A stretch of 64,000 nucleotides of DNA, taken from CAYRJD01 sp965205925 (GTDB taxonomy: Bacteria; Actinomycetota; Acidimicrobiia; Acidimicrobiales; Poriferisodalaceae). Under the pieces are notes generated by a model. It did not search any database and had not been told where the DNA came from. It was given only the letters and a program-made list of their open reading frames with translations. The stretch is from contig OZ242183.1 of NCBI GenBank assembly GCA_965205925.1, forward strand, positions 806,001 to 870,000. Direction: 5' to 3'. Position 1 is the stretch's first letter. Every line of letters starts with the position of its first letter. This document shows, piece after piece, positions 53,173-61,652 of this stretch. The position numbers and the translations under genes are program-made.

Positions 53173-55206
53173 GTGGCCTTTGTGGTTTCGGTGCTAGTTG
53201 ATGAACCTGGCCTTGATCGTGAGTTTTCCTACCTTCTGCCCGACGCGCTAATAGATCGAATTGAGCAACAGCCTGGAGATGTGACTCTGAGGGTTGGCAC
53301 CATTGTCAGAGTCAAGTTGCAGCAACGTCGCATGCGCGGTTGGATCATGCAGCTGCAAACGGAAGATGACTACGCGCATGAGCATGCACACAGCGTCGCG
53401 ACAGGGCACAGCGTCGCGACAGGGCACAGTGTTAGCCCCACCAAGTTGGAGTCATTGGATTCGGTTGTCGGGATAGGACCGCCACCGCATGTGGTTGAAC
53501 TCACCAAATGGGCGGCGAGCCGTTGGGCAGGCACACGTGTGCATTTCATGCGAGCGGCTAGTCCCGACCGAGTCGTTAGAGATCTCCCAAAACAAGATCT
53601 GCCGGGAGCGGAAACAGCAAGGCAAATCGCCAAGCAGCCCAATCCGAGCTACGCCGAGCCTTATAGCGGCTCTTTAGATAGCTACTTGTCAGAAGATTTT
53701 TCTGCAAACCCACCCAGTGTCATTCAGATCAGCCCCAGCGATGACTGGCTGTCGTTGGCCGAACAAGCTTGCGAGCTAGGACGAGCACTAATCCTGACTC
53801 CCACTTTGCGAACAGCTCACCGACTAGCGACTCAGCTTGAACGCAAGCAGGTTTCGGTGGCAGTTGCGCCGAAACAGTGGCAGGAAGCTAGCGCAGCACA
53901 AGTTGTACTGGGTGCAAGGGGAGCGGCTTGGGCACCGATCGGATCGCTTGATGCGGTGATCGTGTTTGACGAACATGATCAGTCGTACCAATCGGAAGCG
54001 GTTCCAACCTGGCATGCGCGCATCGTTGCTATGCAACGAGCACTAGTGGACAGTGCCAAGTGCTTCTTGGTATCTCCAGCACCTTCGCCTGACGCCATCC
54101 ATTTCGGCCAGCTAGTTAGCCGGACAACAAACCCAAGTCCGATTTGGCCCCTGATAGAGATCGTCGACCGCCGCGGCGATGATCCAATGACTGGCGAATG
54201 GTGTTCCGATCGACTTGCCAGAGTGGTCACCGACGCCAGGTCAGCGGCTAGCGGAGCAAGTTTCGCTGAGGACAAAACTGACCCTGCTGGCCGTGAGGCG
54301 AGCACCGCAGTCGGCTCAGCTGCAGATGCCGGTTCAACTGCAGGCAGTAGTGAGCAATCAGGTCGTGTTGTTTGTGTGCTGAACCGCAAAGGGCGAGCTC
54401 GTTTAGCCATCTGTCGCGACTGTGGCGAGTTAGCTCGCAACGAGACCACAGGCACCGCTCTCAAGATTGACGGAGAAGAGCTGGTTGATCCTCAGACCAG
54501 AGAGGCACGCCCGATCGTTTGTGCCAGTTGTGGTTCGCTTAAATTTCGCAGAGCCAAATTAGGAGTCAAAGGTGTCGCAGCCGAACTGGAAGCGTTAGCT
54601 CGTCAGCGCGTAGTGCAAGCAACTAGCGACAGTCCGCAAACCTACGACAATGAAGCTGATTTCTTTATCGGCACCGAGGCTGTATTGCATCGTGTTTCAA
54701 CCGCCAACGTTGTGGCGTTCTTGGATTTTGATCAAGAACTCTCCGCGCCGCGTTACAGAGCCGAAGAGGAAGCCATGGCGTTGCTGGTATTAGCGGCGCG
54801 CATGGTGGGCGGCGAGTCAAGCAATCACCTCGACAAGCGAGCGAACTCCGAACCTGGCACAGTGTTGGTGCAAACTCGCCAACCTGATCATCCAGTATTA
54901 GTCGCAGCAACTAGTGGAAAATTGCTGGAATGGTCAGACAGCCTGCTTGAAAGCCGCCGCAAACTGAAACAGCCTCCTTGCGTCTCTTGGGCGCTGATTA
55001 GCGGGGCCGCAGCAGAGGAACATGTCGCGCGCTTGCGAGATTTTGCGGAGTCACGTGCGATGCTGAACGATCTTGAAATTGCCTCCACCTCAGATGGTGT
55101 CTGGCGTGTTCGGTCAACCCAACCAGATCAGCTGCATGCTGTGTTGACAGGTATTACGAGACCGAAAGGTCGGCTGCGTGTAGCGGTTGACCCGGTGAGG
55201 GCATAG
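53173..55206 (+). CDS. priA: PriA-like primosomal protein with degenerate helicase
   Basis: A 677-residue actinobacterial PriA homologue. The N-terminal DNA-binding domain is present (VSVLVDEPGLDREFSYLLP). In the helicase region the Walker A lysine motif is missing (CELGRALILTPT occupies its place), while a Walker B-like VIVFDEHDQSYQ remains. Zinc-binding cysteines are kept in CRDCGELAR and CASCGSLKFRR. Actinobacterial PriA is known to lack helicase motifs, so it likely acts as a replication-restart scaffold. The GTG at 53173 gives a family-like N terminus; the frame is open into metK. An in-frame tandem repeat encodes HSVATG twice. Confidence 0.87.
   Translation: MAFVVSVLVDEPGLDREFSYLLPDALIDRIEQQPGDVTLRVGTIVRVKLQQRRMRGWIMQLQTEDDYAHEHAHSVATGHSVATGHSVSPTKLESLDSVVGIGPPPHVVELTKWAASRWAGTRVHFMRAASPDRVVRDLPKQDLPGAETARQIAKQPNPSYAEPYSGSLDSYLSEDFSANPPSVIQISPSDDWLSLAEQACELGRALILTPTLRTAHRLATQLERKQVSVAVAPKQWQEASAAQVVLGARGAAWAPIGSLDAVIVFDEHDQSYQSEAVPTWHARIVAMQRALVDSAKCFLVSPAPSPDAIHFGQLVSRTTNPSPIWPLIEIVDRRGDDPMTGEWCSDRLARVVTDARSAASGASFAEDKTDPAGREASTAVGSAADAGSTAGSSEQSGRVVCVLNRKGRARLAICRDCGELARNETTGTALKIDGEELVDPQTREARPIVCASCGSLKFRRAKLGVKGVAAELEALARQRVVQATSDSPQTYDNEADFFIGTEAVLHRVSTANVVAFLDFDQELSAPRYRAEEEAMALLVLAARMVGGESSNHLDKRANSEPGTVLVQTRQPDHPVLVAATSGKLLEWSDSLLESRRKLKQPPCVSWALISGAAAEEHVARLRDFAESRAMLNDLEIASTSDGVWRVRSTQPDQLHAVLTGITRPKGRLRVAVDPVRA
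53389..53424. repeat. 18-bp perfect tandem duplication inside priA
   Basis: CACAGCGTCGCGACAGGG occurs twice head to tail, followed by a partial third start (CACAG). Being a multiple of three, it keeps the frame and adds a repeated HSVATG to a charged loop of the N-terminal domain. Confidence 0.85.
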
Positions 55207-55285
55207 CAGTTAGTCCTAGCAGGTTCAGTGCGCGGCTCGTACGTGCTAGTTCGCTTGCACGCTGGCCGCTAGCTTGGAATCCTCT

Positions 55286-55882
55286 ATGAGCTACTCGGTG
55301 CGACTGTTTGGAGATCCAGTTTTGCGTCAACGCGCAAGCGATATCACCGACATTGATGGTCGTATTGCAAGCATGGCTGAACAACTTTTTCCGGCGATGG
55401 AACAAGCCGGAGGTATCGGTCTAGCCGCACCGCAAGTCGGCATTTTGAAGAGGCTGTTCGTCTACGACATCGGCGAAGGCCCAGCAACGCTTGTTAATCC
55501 ACGCATCGAAGAATCAGACGGCGAATGGGTTTACGAGGAGGGGTGCTTATCGCTTCCGGGTATTGCTATTGAGATCGTTCGCCCCAAGCAGGTGCATTTG
55601 GTGGGCTACGACTTGGACGGCAATGAAATCTCAATTGAAGCTGACGAGCTATTGGCTCGTCTTTTTCAACACGAGCTGGATCATTTGGACGGCGTGCTCA
55701 CACTGGATCGCGCAGACCGTAAAGAACGTAAGGCCGCTTTGAAGCAATGGCGAGAACTTCGTGCGGCAGGCGCCACACAATCTCACGAGCCGCGACCCAT
55801 GCTTGATCTGAACCAGCAGGGGTTTGAGCACATGTCTGACAAACAGAACTCCTCCCTACAAGGCGGGAAAGACGGCGAGTAA
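55286..55882 (+). CDS. def: Peptide deformylase
   Basis: A 198-residue metal hydrolase that removes the N-formyl group from nascent proteins. The three family motifs are intact: GIGLAAPQVG, EGCLSLPG with the metal Cys, and QHELDHLDG with the metal His pair and catalytic Glu. A C-terminal extension of about 30 residues overlaps the start region of fmt. The ATG at 55286 is preferred over a TTG four codons upstream. Confidence 0.95.
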   Translation: MSYSVRLFGDPVLRQRASDITDIDGRIASMAEQLFPAMEQAGGIGLAAPQVGILKRLFVYDIGEGPATLVNPRIEESDGEWVYEEGCLSLPGIAIEIVRPKQVHLVGYDLDGNEISIEADELLARLFQHELDHLDGVLTLDRADRKERKAALKQWRELRAAGATQSHEPRPMLDLNQQGFEHMSDKQNSSLQGGKDGE

Positions 55883-56786
55883 ACAGCTGTTCAAACCTCG
55901 CCGGATCGCGTTCGCGGGAACACCGGTCGACGCAGTGCCAATGCTGATGGCATTAGCTGAGGCTGGCTTTGAGATACCACTAGTCGTAACGGCACCGCCC
56001 GCTAGAAGATCTCGTCGTGGCAAACCAACACCGACACCGGTCGGCCAGGCTGCCCAGACACTTGGGCTAACGGTTAGCCATTCGATTGCAGATGTCATCG
56101 ATGACGACGTTGCGGTGGATTGTGTGATGGTGGTTGCCTTCGGGCAACTAATTAGCACGGATTTGCTAGCTCAGGTACCGATGCTCAATCTGCATTTCTC
56201 GCTGCTGCCGCGCTGGCGCGGAGCTGCCCCAGTTGAACGAGCGCTGCTGGCAGGTGACACTCATATCGGTGTCTGCTTGATGAAGATCGAACCAGAGCTC
56301 GATACCGGACCGGTTTATTGGTGTGAACAACTGGAAGTCGACCACTATGCAACAGCGACCAAACTACGAGCCGAGCTAGCTGATGTAGGTGCGCAGCGAC
56401 TTGTCAGCTCACTACAAGCGGGACTTGATCAGCCAACTTCACAGCAGGGTGAGCCGACTTACGCAAAAAAGCTCACCCGACTAGATCGACATTTGCAGTG
56501 GGATATGCCCGCAAGCCAGCTTGAGCGAGTGGTGAGAGTGGGACAAGCCTGGACGACGATCGCTGAAAGTGAGCTAAAGATTCACGAGGCGGTGGTGAGA
56601 TCCACAGCCGAGTGTGAAGCGATGCCAGCTACCGCTGAGCCCGGGTCGTTGTGGGGTAGAGCTGTTCGCTGCAGCGACGATGCGCTTGTGTTAGTAACGG
56701 TTCAGCCTGCAGGACGGTCAGCGATGGCAGCCAAAGATTGGCTAAGAGGAGCACGTTTAGCATCAGGCGTCGTGTTGGGAATCTGA
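55824..56786 (+). CDS. fmt: Methionyl-tRNA formyltransferase
   Basis: About 300-320 residues; transfers formyl from 10-formyl-THF to Met-tRNA(fMet). Visible are RRIAFAGTPVDAVPML, the NLHFSLLPRWRGAAP segment with the catalytic Asn and His, and EPELDTGP with the catalytic Asp. The C-terminal OB-like domain follows. The start is uncertain: no ATG or GTG precedes the conserved core in this frame, leaving a TTG at 55824 inside def or a rarer codon nearer to RRIAF. Either way def and fmt overlap or abut and are cotranscribed. Confidence 0.93.
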   Translation: MSTCLTNRTPPYKAGKTASKQLFKPRRIAFAGTPVDAVPMLMALAEAGFEIPLVVTAPPARRSRRGKPTPTPVGQAAQTLGLTVSHSIADVIDDDVAVDCVMVVAFGQLISTDLLAQVPMLNLHFSLLPRWRGAAPVERALLAGDTHIGVCLMKIEPELDTGPVYWCEQLEVDHYATATKLRAELADVGAQRLVSSLQAGLDQPTSQQGEPTYAKKLTRLDRHLQWDMPASQLERVVRVGQAWTTIAESELKIHEAVVRSTAECEAMPATAEPGSLWGRAVRCSDDALVLVTVQPAGRSAMAAKDWLRGARLASGVVLGI

Positions 56787-56875
56787 CCGTGCGCTTTGAT
56801 GCGCGGAGGATGCGCGAAAACAGTCAAGATTTAGCAATAATCCAAGGGGAATGAATCCAAAAATAGGGGTACCAC

Positions 56876-57904
56876 ATGAATGACAAATTTTTGAGTGACA
56901 AAAAGCAAACCTGGCTCAACAGCACGATCGAAGAGCCGGTCGATGCTGGAGAGGAAATAGTCGACCCGCATCATCACCTGTGGGATTTCCCCAACGGCAC
57001 TTATCTACTGCCGCAGCTTCATGCTGATACCGGTGCAGGCCACAACGTGGTGCAGACGGTCTTTGTGGAGTGCGCTGCGGGTTACCGAGACAGTGGTCCT
57101 GAACACATGCGTCCAGTAGGTGAGACTGAGTTCGTCTTAGAGCAGGCTCATACTTCTGCTAAAACCGATGAGGCGGAGATAGCTGGCATCGTCAGCTTTG
57201 CCGATCTCAGCCTCGGTGCTGCAGTGGAAGAAGTACTGCAAGCTCATATAGAAGCTGGTGCGGGTCGATTCAAGGGCATTCGCCACGCCAACGCCTGGGA
57301 CGCTTCGGATCAGATTCGTGAATCGCACACCAAGCCACCACCACAGCTATTGGCTAACAGCGAATTTCGTGCCGGATTTGCCAAGCTCGGCGCTATGGGA
57401 CTGAGCTTTGACGCCTGGATGTTTCATCCTCAGGTAGAAGAATTGTCAGACCTGACTGCTGCTATTGCTGACACCCCCGTCGTGCTTGACCATTTGGGCG
57501 GACCACTGGGCATCGGTCCTTATGAAAATAATCGTAAGGCGGTTCGCGCTGTAGTGCGTCCCGCTTTGGAAGAGTTAGCTAAACGAGAGCATGTAGTGGT
57601 GAAGGTAGGCGGCATTGGCATGAGCATCTATGGCGTGGGCTTCAACAAGATGGCCAAAGCGCCCGATTCACAAACGGTGGCGGCCACTTGGAGCGAAGAC
57701 ATCCGCCATTGCATTGACACGTTCGGACCTAGTCGCTGCATGTTTGAGAGCAACTTCCCGGTGGATCGGCAAGGGTGTTCTTACACGGTGTTGTTCAACG
57801 CTTTTCAACGCATCAGCGATGAAGCCGGTTACACCACCGCCGAACGAGCGGACCTGTTTGCAGGGACGGCACGAAGGTTTTACCGACTGCCGCAAGCTAG
57901 CTAG
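56876..57904 (+). CDS. Amidohydrolase family 2 protein (lactonase-like)
   Basis: A 342-residue TIM-barrel hydrolase of the amidohydrolase-related family. The metal-site DPHHHLWDF is at about residue 31, the barrel strand VVLDHLGGPLG near residue 203, and a late MFESNFPVD segment holds the catalytic Asp region. It resembles 2-pyrone-4,6-dicarboxylate and sugar lactone hydrolases. The substrate is unknown. It follows fmt by 89 nt with its own upstream region, so it may start a new transcript. The stop shares CTAG (57901-57904) with the convergent crotonase gene. Confidence 0.85.
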   Translation: MNDKFLSDKKQTWLNSTIEEPVDAGEEIVDPHHHLWDFPNGTYLLPQLHADTGAGHNVVQTVFVECAAGYRDSGPEHMRPVGETEFVLEQAHTSAKTDEAEIAGIVSFADLSLGAAVEEVLQAHIEAGAGRFKGIRHANAWDASDQIRESHTKPPPQLLANSEFRAGFAKLGAMGLSFDAWMFHPQVEELSDLTAAIADTPVVLDHLGGPLGIGPYENNRKAVRAVVRPALEELAKREHVVVKVGGIGMSIYGVGFNKMAKAPDSQTVAATWSEDIRHCIDTFGPSRCMFESNFPVDRQGCSYTVLFNAFQRISDEAGYTTAERADLFAGTARRFYRLPQAS

Positions 57905-58758
57905 CCCAGAGGTTCACGCAGTTTCTGGTTATCCGGAAACTTCGCGCCACGCTCGTCTTTTTGGGCTTCAAACGCCTCAGACATATCGTCGAAGTCAAAC
58001 ATCGCGGCATTCCAGGTAGCTATGTATTCCAGGCCGTCCGCTACGGAATGATCGCGGCTGTAGTTGAGTACCTGCTTGGTGCCCCAAAGCGCCATTGGAC
58101 TCTTTGAAGCGATCTCGGCGGCGATTTCGTCAACTCCATCACGCAGTGCGTCAACGTCTTCGTACACCTTGTTTATGAGTCCATGCTGCGCGGCTTCTGT
58201 GGCGTCCATGCGGCGACCGGTGAAGGCCAGATCGCGTGCCACACCTTCACCCACTAGGCGAGGGAGCCGTTGCAGGGTGCCAACGTCAGCAGTCATGCCG
58301 ATGTTGATTTCTTGAATGGAGAAGAACGCATTGGCACTGGCGTAGCGCATGTCGCAGGCGGAGATCATGTCAATGCCACCACCCATGCACGCTCCTTGGA
58401 TCGCCGCGATGATGGGAAGGCGGCTGCGTTCTAAACAAGTGAAGGTTTCTTGCAAGCGAAGAATGGTCTCCCGTGAGCTAGCACGGCTCCGGCTGGGGAA
58501 ACCGTCTCCACCGCTGCCAGCGCCCTCATCACCGCCAATTCCATCGCCGAACACAGCTAAATCCATGCCAGCTGAAAAGTGCCGACCATGTCCTGACAGC
58601 ACGATTACCCGCGCATCGGATCCTTGAGATAGCTCGTTAACGATCTGTGGCAGTTCTTGCCAGAACTCCGGGATCATTGAGTTGGCCTTGTCCGGTCGAC
58701 TCATCTGCAACTGGGCGACGTGATTTACCACGTCAACGTCAAAACACTTGTAGCTCAT
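57901..58758 (-). CDS. Crotonase-family enzyme resembling dienoyl-CoA isomerase (ECH1-like)
   Basis: A 285-residue enoyl-CoA hydratase/isomerase. The CoA-binding and oxyanion segments are GRHFSAGMDL near residue 60 and GACMGGGIDMISACDMRY near residue 120. The following FFSIQEINIGMTADVGTLQR keeps the Glu and Asp that catalyse delta3,5-delta2,4-dienoyl-CoA isomerisation in eukaryotic ECH1. A Gly/Ser/Asp-rich insert lies between the two (about residues 73-92). It likely acts in breakdown of unsaturated or branched acyl-CoA. The ATG at 58758 is preferred over a GTG two codons earlier. Confidence 0.87.
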   Translation of the reverse strand: MSYKCFDVDVVNHVAQLQMSRPDKANSMIPEFWQELPQIVNELSQGSDARVIVLSGHGRHFSAGMDLAVFGDGIGGDEGAGSGGDGFPSRSRASSRETILRLQETFTCLERSRLPIIAAIQGACMGGGIDMISACDMRYASANAFFSIQEINIGMTADVGTLQRLPRLVGEGVARDLAFTGRRMDATEAAQHGLINKVYEDVDALRDGVDEIAAEIASKSPMALWGTKQVLNYSRDHSVADGLEYIATWNAAMFDFDDMSEAFEAQKDERGAKFPDNQKLREPLG

Positions 58759-58887
58759 GCCCACAGGCTATGTGATTGCGTGTGATTCAACCGCTGTGCT
58801 AACTCCGTTTAGGCTTGGAGCATCACGGGCAGCGATTTCACACATTACGACTCTGCGCGCGGCTGGTGGGTTGCCATCGGCTGCGCG

Positions 58888-60321
58888 TTGATCACCGGTG
58901 TTGCGTTCGGCACGATTTACACGTTTGGTGCCTTTGTGAAAGCAATGGCCGACGAGTTCGACGCTGGGCTTGGCGCTACTTCGATTGTGTTTGGTATCAC
59001 GGTCTTCCTCTTTTTTGGTACCGCGATCATCTCCGGTCTGCTCTACGACAAGCTTGGCCCTAGCCCTTTGGTAATCATCGGCGGACTGTTTTTTTGTACT
59101 GGGCTCATTGGCACTTCCGTCGTCGACTATCTCTGGCAGGGCTACATCGTCTATGGAATCGGCTGTGGCTTTGGTGGTGGGCTGTTCGTCTCCCCATTAT
59201 TTGCTCTAGCAGTCGCCTGGTTTCGAAAACATCGAGCCGTTGCCCAGGGTCTTGTCGCGACCGGTCCAGGCCTGGGGACGCTGCTGTTGGTGCCGCTGTC
59301 GCAAGTATTGATTAGCGATTTGGGGTGGCGTTACGCCATGCGCTGGCTTGCCATCATCGCTGGTTGTGTCTTTTTTGTTGGATTGTTCCTGATTAAGCGT
59401 GCGCCGTCCATGAAGCTGGGCAACCCCAGGCTTCACAAAAAGCTTGTTCTGCGCACCGGTACTTTCTGGCGTCTGTCTATCGCATCGGTCCTGTTCTCAA
59501 CAGCGCTTATCGGCTCGCTCGGCGTGTTGATTCCGTTTGCCGAAGCGGAGGGCATAAGCACACGTCGAGCAGGATTGCTGCTGTCGGCCATTGGTGCTTC
59601 CAGCATCTTGGGCCGAGTACTGCTCACCAGTTTTGCGGGAAAGCTGGGTTCGGTTCGCCTATTCAAAATCGCATTCTTTGGATTACCAGTCGCTTACAGC
59701 GTCTGGTTGTTAGCGCTCGAGGATTATCTGTCGTTATCCGATGGTGGTCGGTTTCTGGTCATGCTGGGGTTCGCTGCGATCCTGGGAGTCTCCTATGGTG
59801 GGTTTGTGGCGTTGATGGGAGACGTCACGGCGCACTTGTTTGGGCTGGTTGGCATAGGTGCGGTGATGGGAATGCTGTTCTTTACGTCAGGGCTGGGCAG
59901 CCTGATCGGCGCGCCAGCTGTGGGTTTCTTGGCCGATTACAGCGACGCACGGTTGCTGCCGATACTCGCGATGCTGGTTGTCTCCGCGCTAGGGGCGCTG
60001 CTTTTGTTGCCGATGACACGTCATCCGGTGCGACTGTCAACTTGGCTAGGGCCAAACGGACCGCTTGAGCCGTTGCCAGCCGGTATGGCGAATGGCGCAG
60101 TTGATCTGGTGACCGCTAACGACGAAGCTGATGACGGCAAGGTGCTAGTGCCAGTCATGCAGTCAGTCGCAAGACCGGCCAGGCGCTACGACCTACCTGA
60201 GGTCGAGCATTGGGCACCTATGCTGAGAGCGGCTCCGCCGAGAGTGTTTTGGCCTATCACGGATGACTCAACCATTGAAAACGAAGCGGGCGGCGCTTCA
60301 GCTAATGGCATTTCGCAATAA
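58888..60321 (+). CDS. MFS transporter, oxalate/formate antiporter-like
   Basis: Twelve-helix permease of about 477 residues in the OFA/monocarboxylate branch of the major facilitator superfamily: FGTIYTFGAFVKAMADEF in TM1-loop, VYGIGCGFGGGLFVSP in TM4, FFTSGLGSLIGAPAVGFLADYS in the C-terminal half. The only usual start codon after the in-frame stop at 58810 is the TTG at 58888, but the hydrophobic TM1 begins earlier (WWVAIGCAL), so translation may begin at a non-canonical codon such as ATC at 58822. A hydrophilic tail of about 75 residues ends the protein. It probably carries a carboxylate, possibly one used by the neighbouring CoA-transferases. Confidence 0.83.
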   Translation: MITGVAFGTIYTFGAFVKAMADEFDAGLGATSIVFGITVFLFFGTAIISGLLYDKLGPSPLVIIGGLFFCTGLIGTSVVDYLWQGYIVYGIGCGFGGGLFVSPLFALAVAWFRKHRAVAQGLVATGPGLGTLLLVPLSQVLISDLGWRYAMRWLAIIAGCVFFVGLFLIKRAPSMKLGNPRLHKKLVLRTGTFWRLSIASVLFSTALIGSLGVLIPFAEAEGISTRRAGLLLSAIGASSILGRVLLTSFAGKLGSVRLFKIAFFGLPVAYSVWLLALEDYLSLSDGGRFLVMLGFAAILGVSYGGFVALMGDVTAHLFGLVGIGAVMGMLFFTSGLGSLIGAPAVGFLADYSDARLLPILAMLVVSALGALLLLPMTRHPVRLSTWLGPNGPLEPLPAGMANGAVDLVTANDEADDGKVLVPVMQSVARPARRYDLPEVEHWAPMLRAAPPRVFWPITDDSTIENEAGGASANGISQ

Positions 60322-60381
60322 TTCACTGGCGACACTGTCGCTGCCTGGCGCATAACCGCCAACATTGACTAACTTCGTGGC

Positions 60382-61635
60382 GTGGATACACCACTCAGCG
60401 ACGTAGTAGTTCTGGATCTCACTCGCGCTGTAGCCGGACCAATCATTGGCCGTCTGCTCAGCGATCTAGGTGCACGCGTGGTGAAAGTAGAGCCACCTGA
60501 CGCCGATCTCACCCGTTTCGTGGTGCCAGACGTAAATGGTATGTCTGCTTACTTCACCCATTTCAACGCAGGCAAAGAATGCGTTTCTATTGATCTCACA
60601 AAGCCTGAGGGCAAAGACCTCTTTTTGTCAATGGTGCCGCACGCCGACATCGTGTTAGAGAACTACCGCCCCGGCGTCATCGACAAACTCGGGATTGGCT
60701 ATGAAGTGCTATCCCAAATTAAGTCCGACATTATTCTTGGTTCAGTTAGCGGCTGGGGTCCAGGCAACGAGCGATCTGATCGCGGTGCTTTTGCTTCAGC
60801 GATCCACGCAGAAACCGGCGTAACGGAAATGGTGGCCCGGCGGCGCGGTACTGCGGAGAGCAGTGCCCCATTACGTAACGATCCAATGGCTATTGCCGAC
60901 ACAACTACCGGACTGCATGCCCTGGCCGCGGTGTTGGCGGCGTTACACATGCGTAACAGGACAGGTAAAGGTCAGACGGTTGAAGTGTCGATGGCCGAAA
61001 GCATGCTCATGTGCAACGACCAGGTTGCCACTGAGCTAACTGGTGAAGATCCGCAGGCCGGTTTCAAGTCAGGGCAAAACTGGTCGGGGATATACCGCCT
61101 CAAAAGTGGCCGGCACGTCAATGTAACTATTGATGTAACGGCCAATTTTGGATTCAAGGCCATGATGCACGCAATGGATCGCCCTGATTTAGCTGACGAT
61201 CCGCGCTACGCCGACATGCATAAGCGAGCGCCTCTGCGTGATGAGTTGGAGGAATTGTTCGCGCAATGGATAGCCAAGTTTGAGGATCCACGTGAACTTG
61301 AGGTGGCCATCGGAGTAAAGGCGGTGTTTGTAGCCGAAGTGCAAACCGTGTCCGAGCTAGCAAAAACGGACTGGGCAACCACAAGGGGAGCGTTTGTGGA
61401 GATTGATGCGACTGAACGCGGTTCGCTAACGGTCCCGCAGTCGCCATGGCGGTTTGGTGATTCAGCCAGTGGAGCAAAACCGATCGTGGGCGATCGCGGA
61501 CAACACAACAGGCAAGTGCTTGAAGATCTAGCTGGCCTAGATGATGTGCAGCTTGACGATTTGGAAGCTCGCGGTGTGATCAGTCATGGGGAACCGGTCT
61601 TTCGTCCGTCTCAGCTGACGCGCGGTACCAAATAG
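60382..61635 (+). CDS. Class III CoA-transferase (CaiB/BaiF family)
   Basis: A 417-residue CoA-transferase. The N-terminal VVVLDLTRAVAGP and LLSDLGARVVKVEPP segments, FNAGKECVSIDL, and the probable catalytic Asp in MAIADTTTG near residue 173 are as in formyl-CoA transferase. It starts at GTG, 60 nt after the permease gene, and probably shares its transcript. It is convergent with the double CoA-transferase, 17 nt away. The acyl donor and acceptor cannot be inferred. Confidence 0.87.
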   Translation: MDTPLSDVVVLDLTRAVAGPIIGRLLSDLGARVVKVEPPDADLTRFVVPDVNGMSAYFTHFNAGKECVSIDLTKPEGKDLFLSMVPHADIVLENYRPGVIDKLGIGYEVLSQIKSDIILGSVSGWGPGNERSDRGAFASAIHAETGVTEMVARRRGTAESSAPLRNDPMAIADTTTGLHALAAVLAALHMRNRTGKGQTVEVSMAESMLMCNDQVATELTGEDPQAGFKSGQNWSGIYRLKSGRHVNVTIDVTANFGFKAMMHAMDRPDLADDPRYADMHKRAPLRDELEELFAQWIAKFEDPRELEVAIGVKAVFVAEVQTVSELAKTDWATTRGAFVEIDATERGSLTVPQSPWRFGDSASGAKPIVGDRGQHNRQVLEDLAGLDDVQLDDLEARGVISHGEPVFRPSQLTRGTK

Positions 61636-61652
61636 CTCTTGCTCAGGATTTC

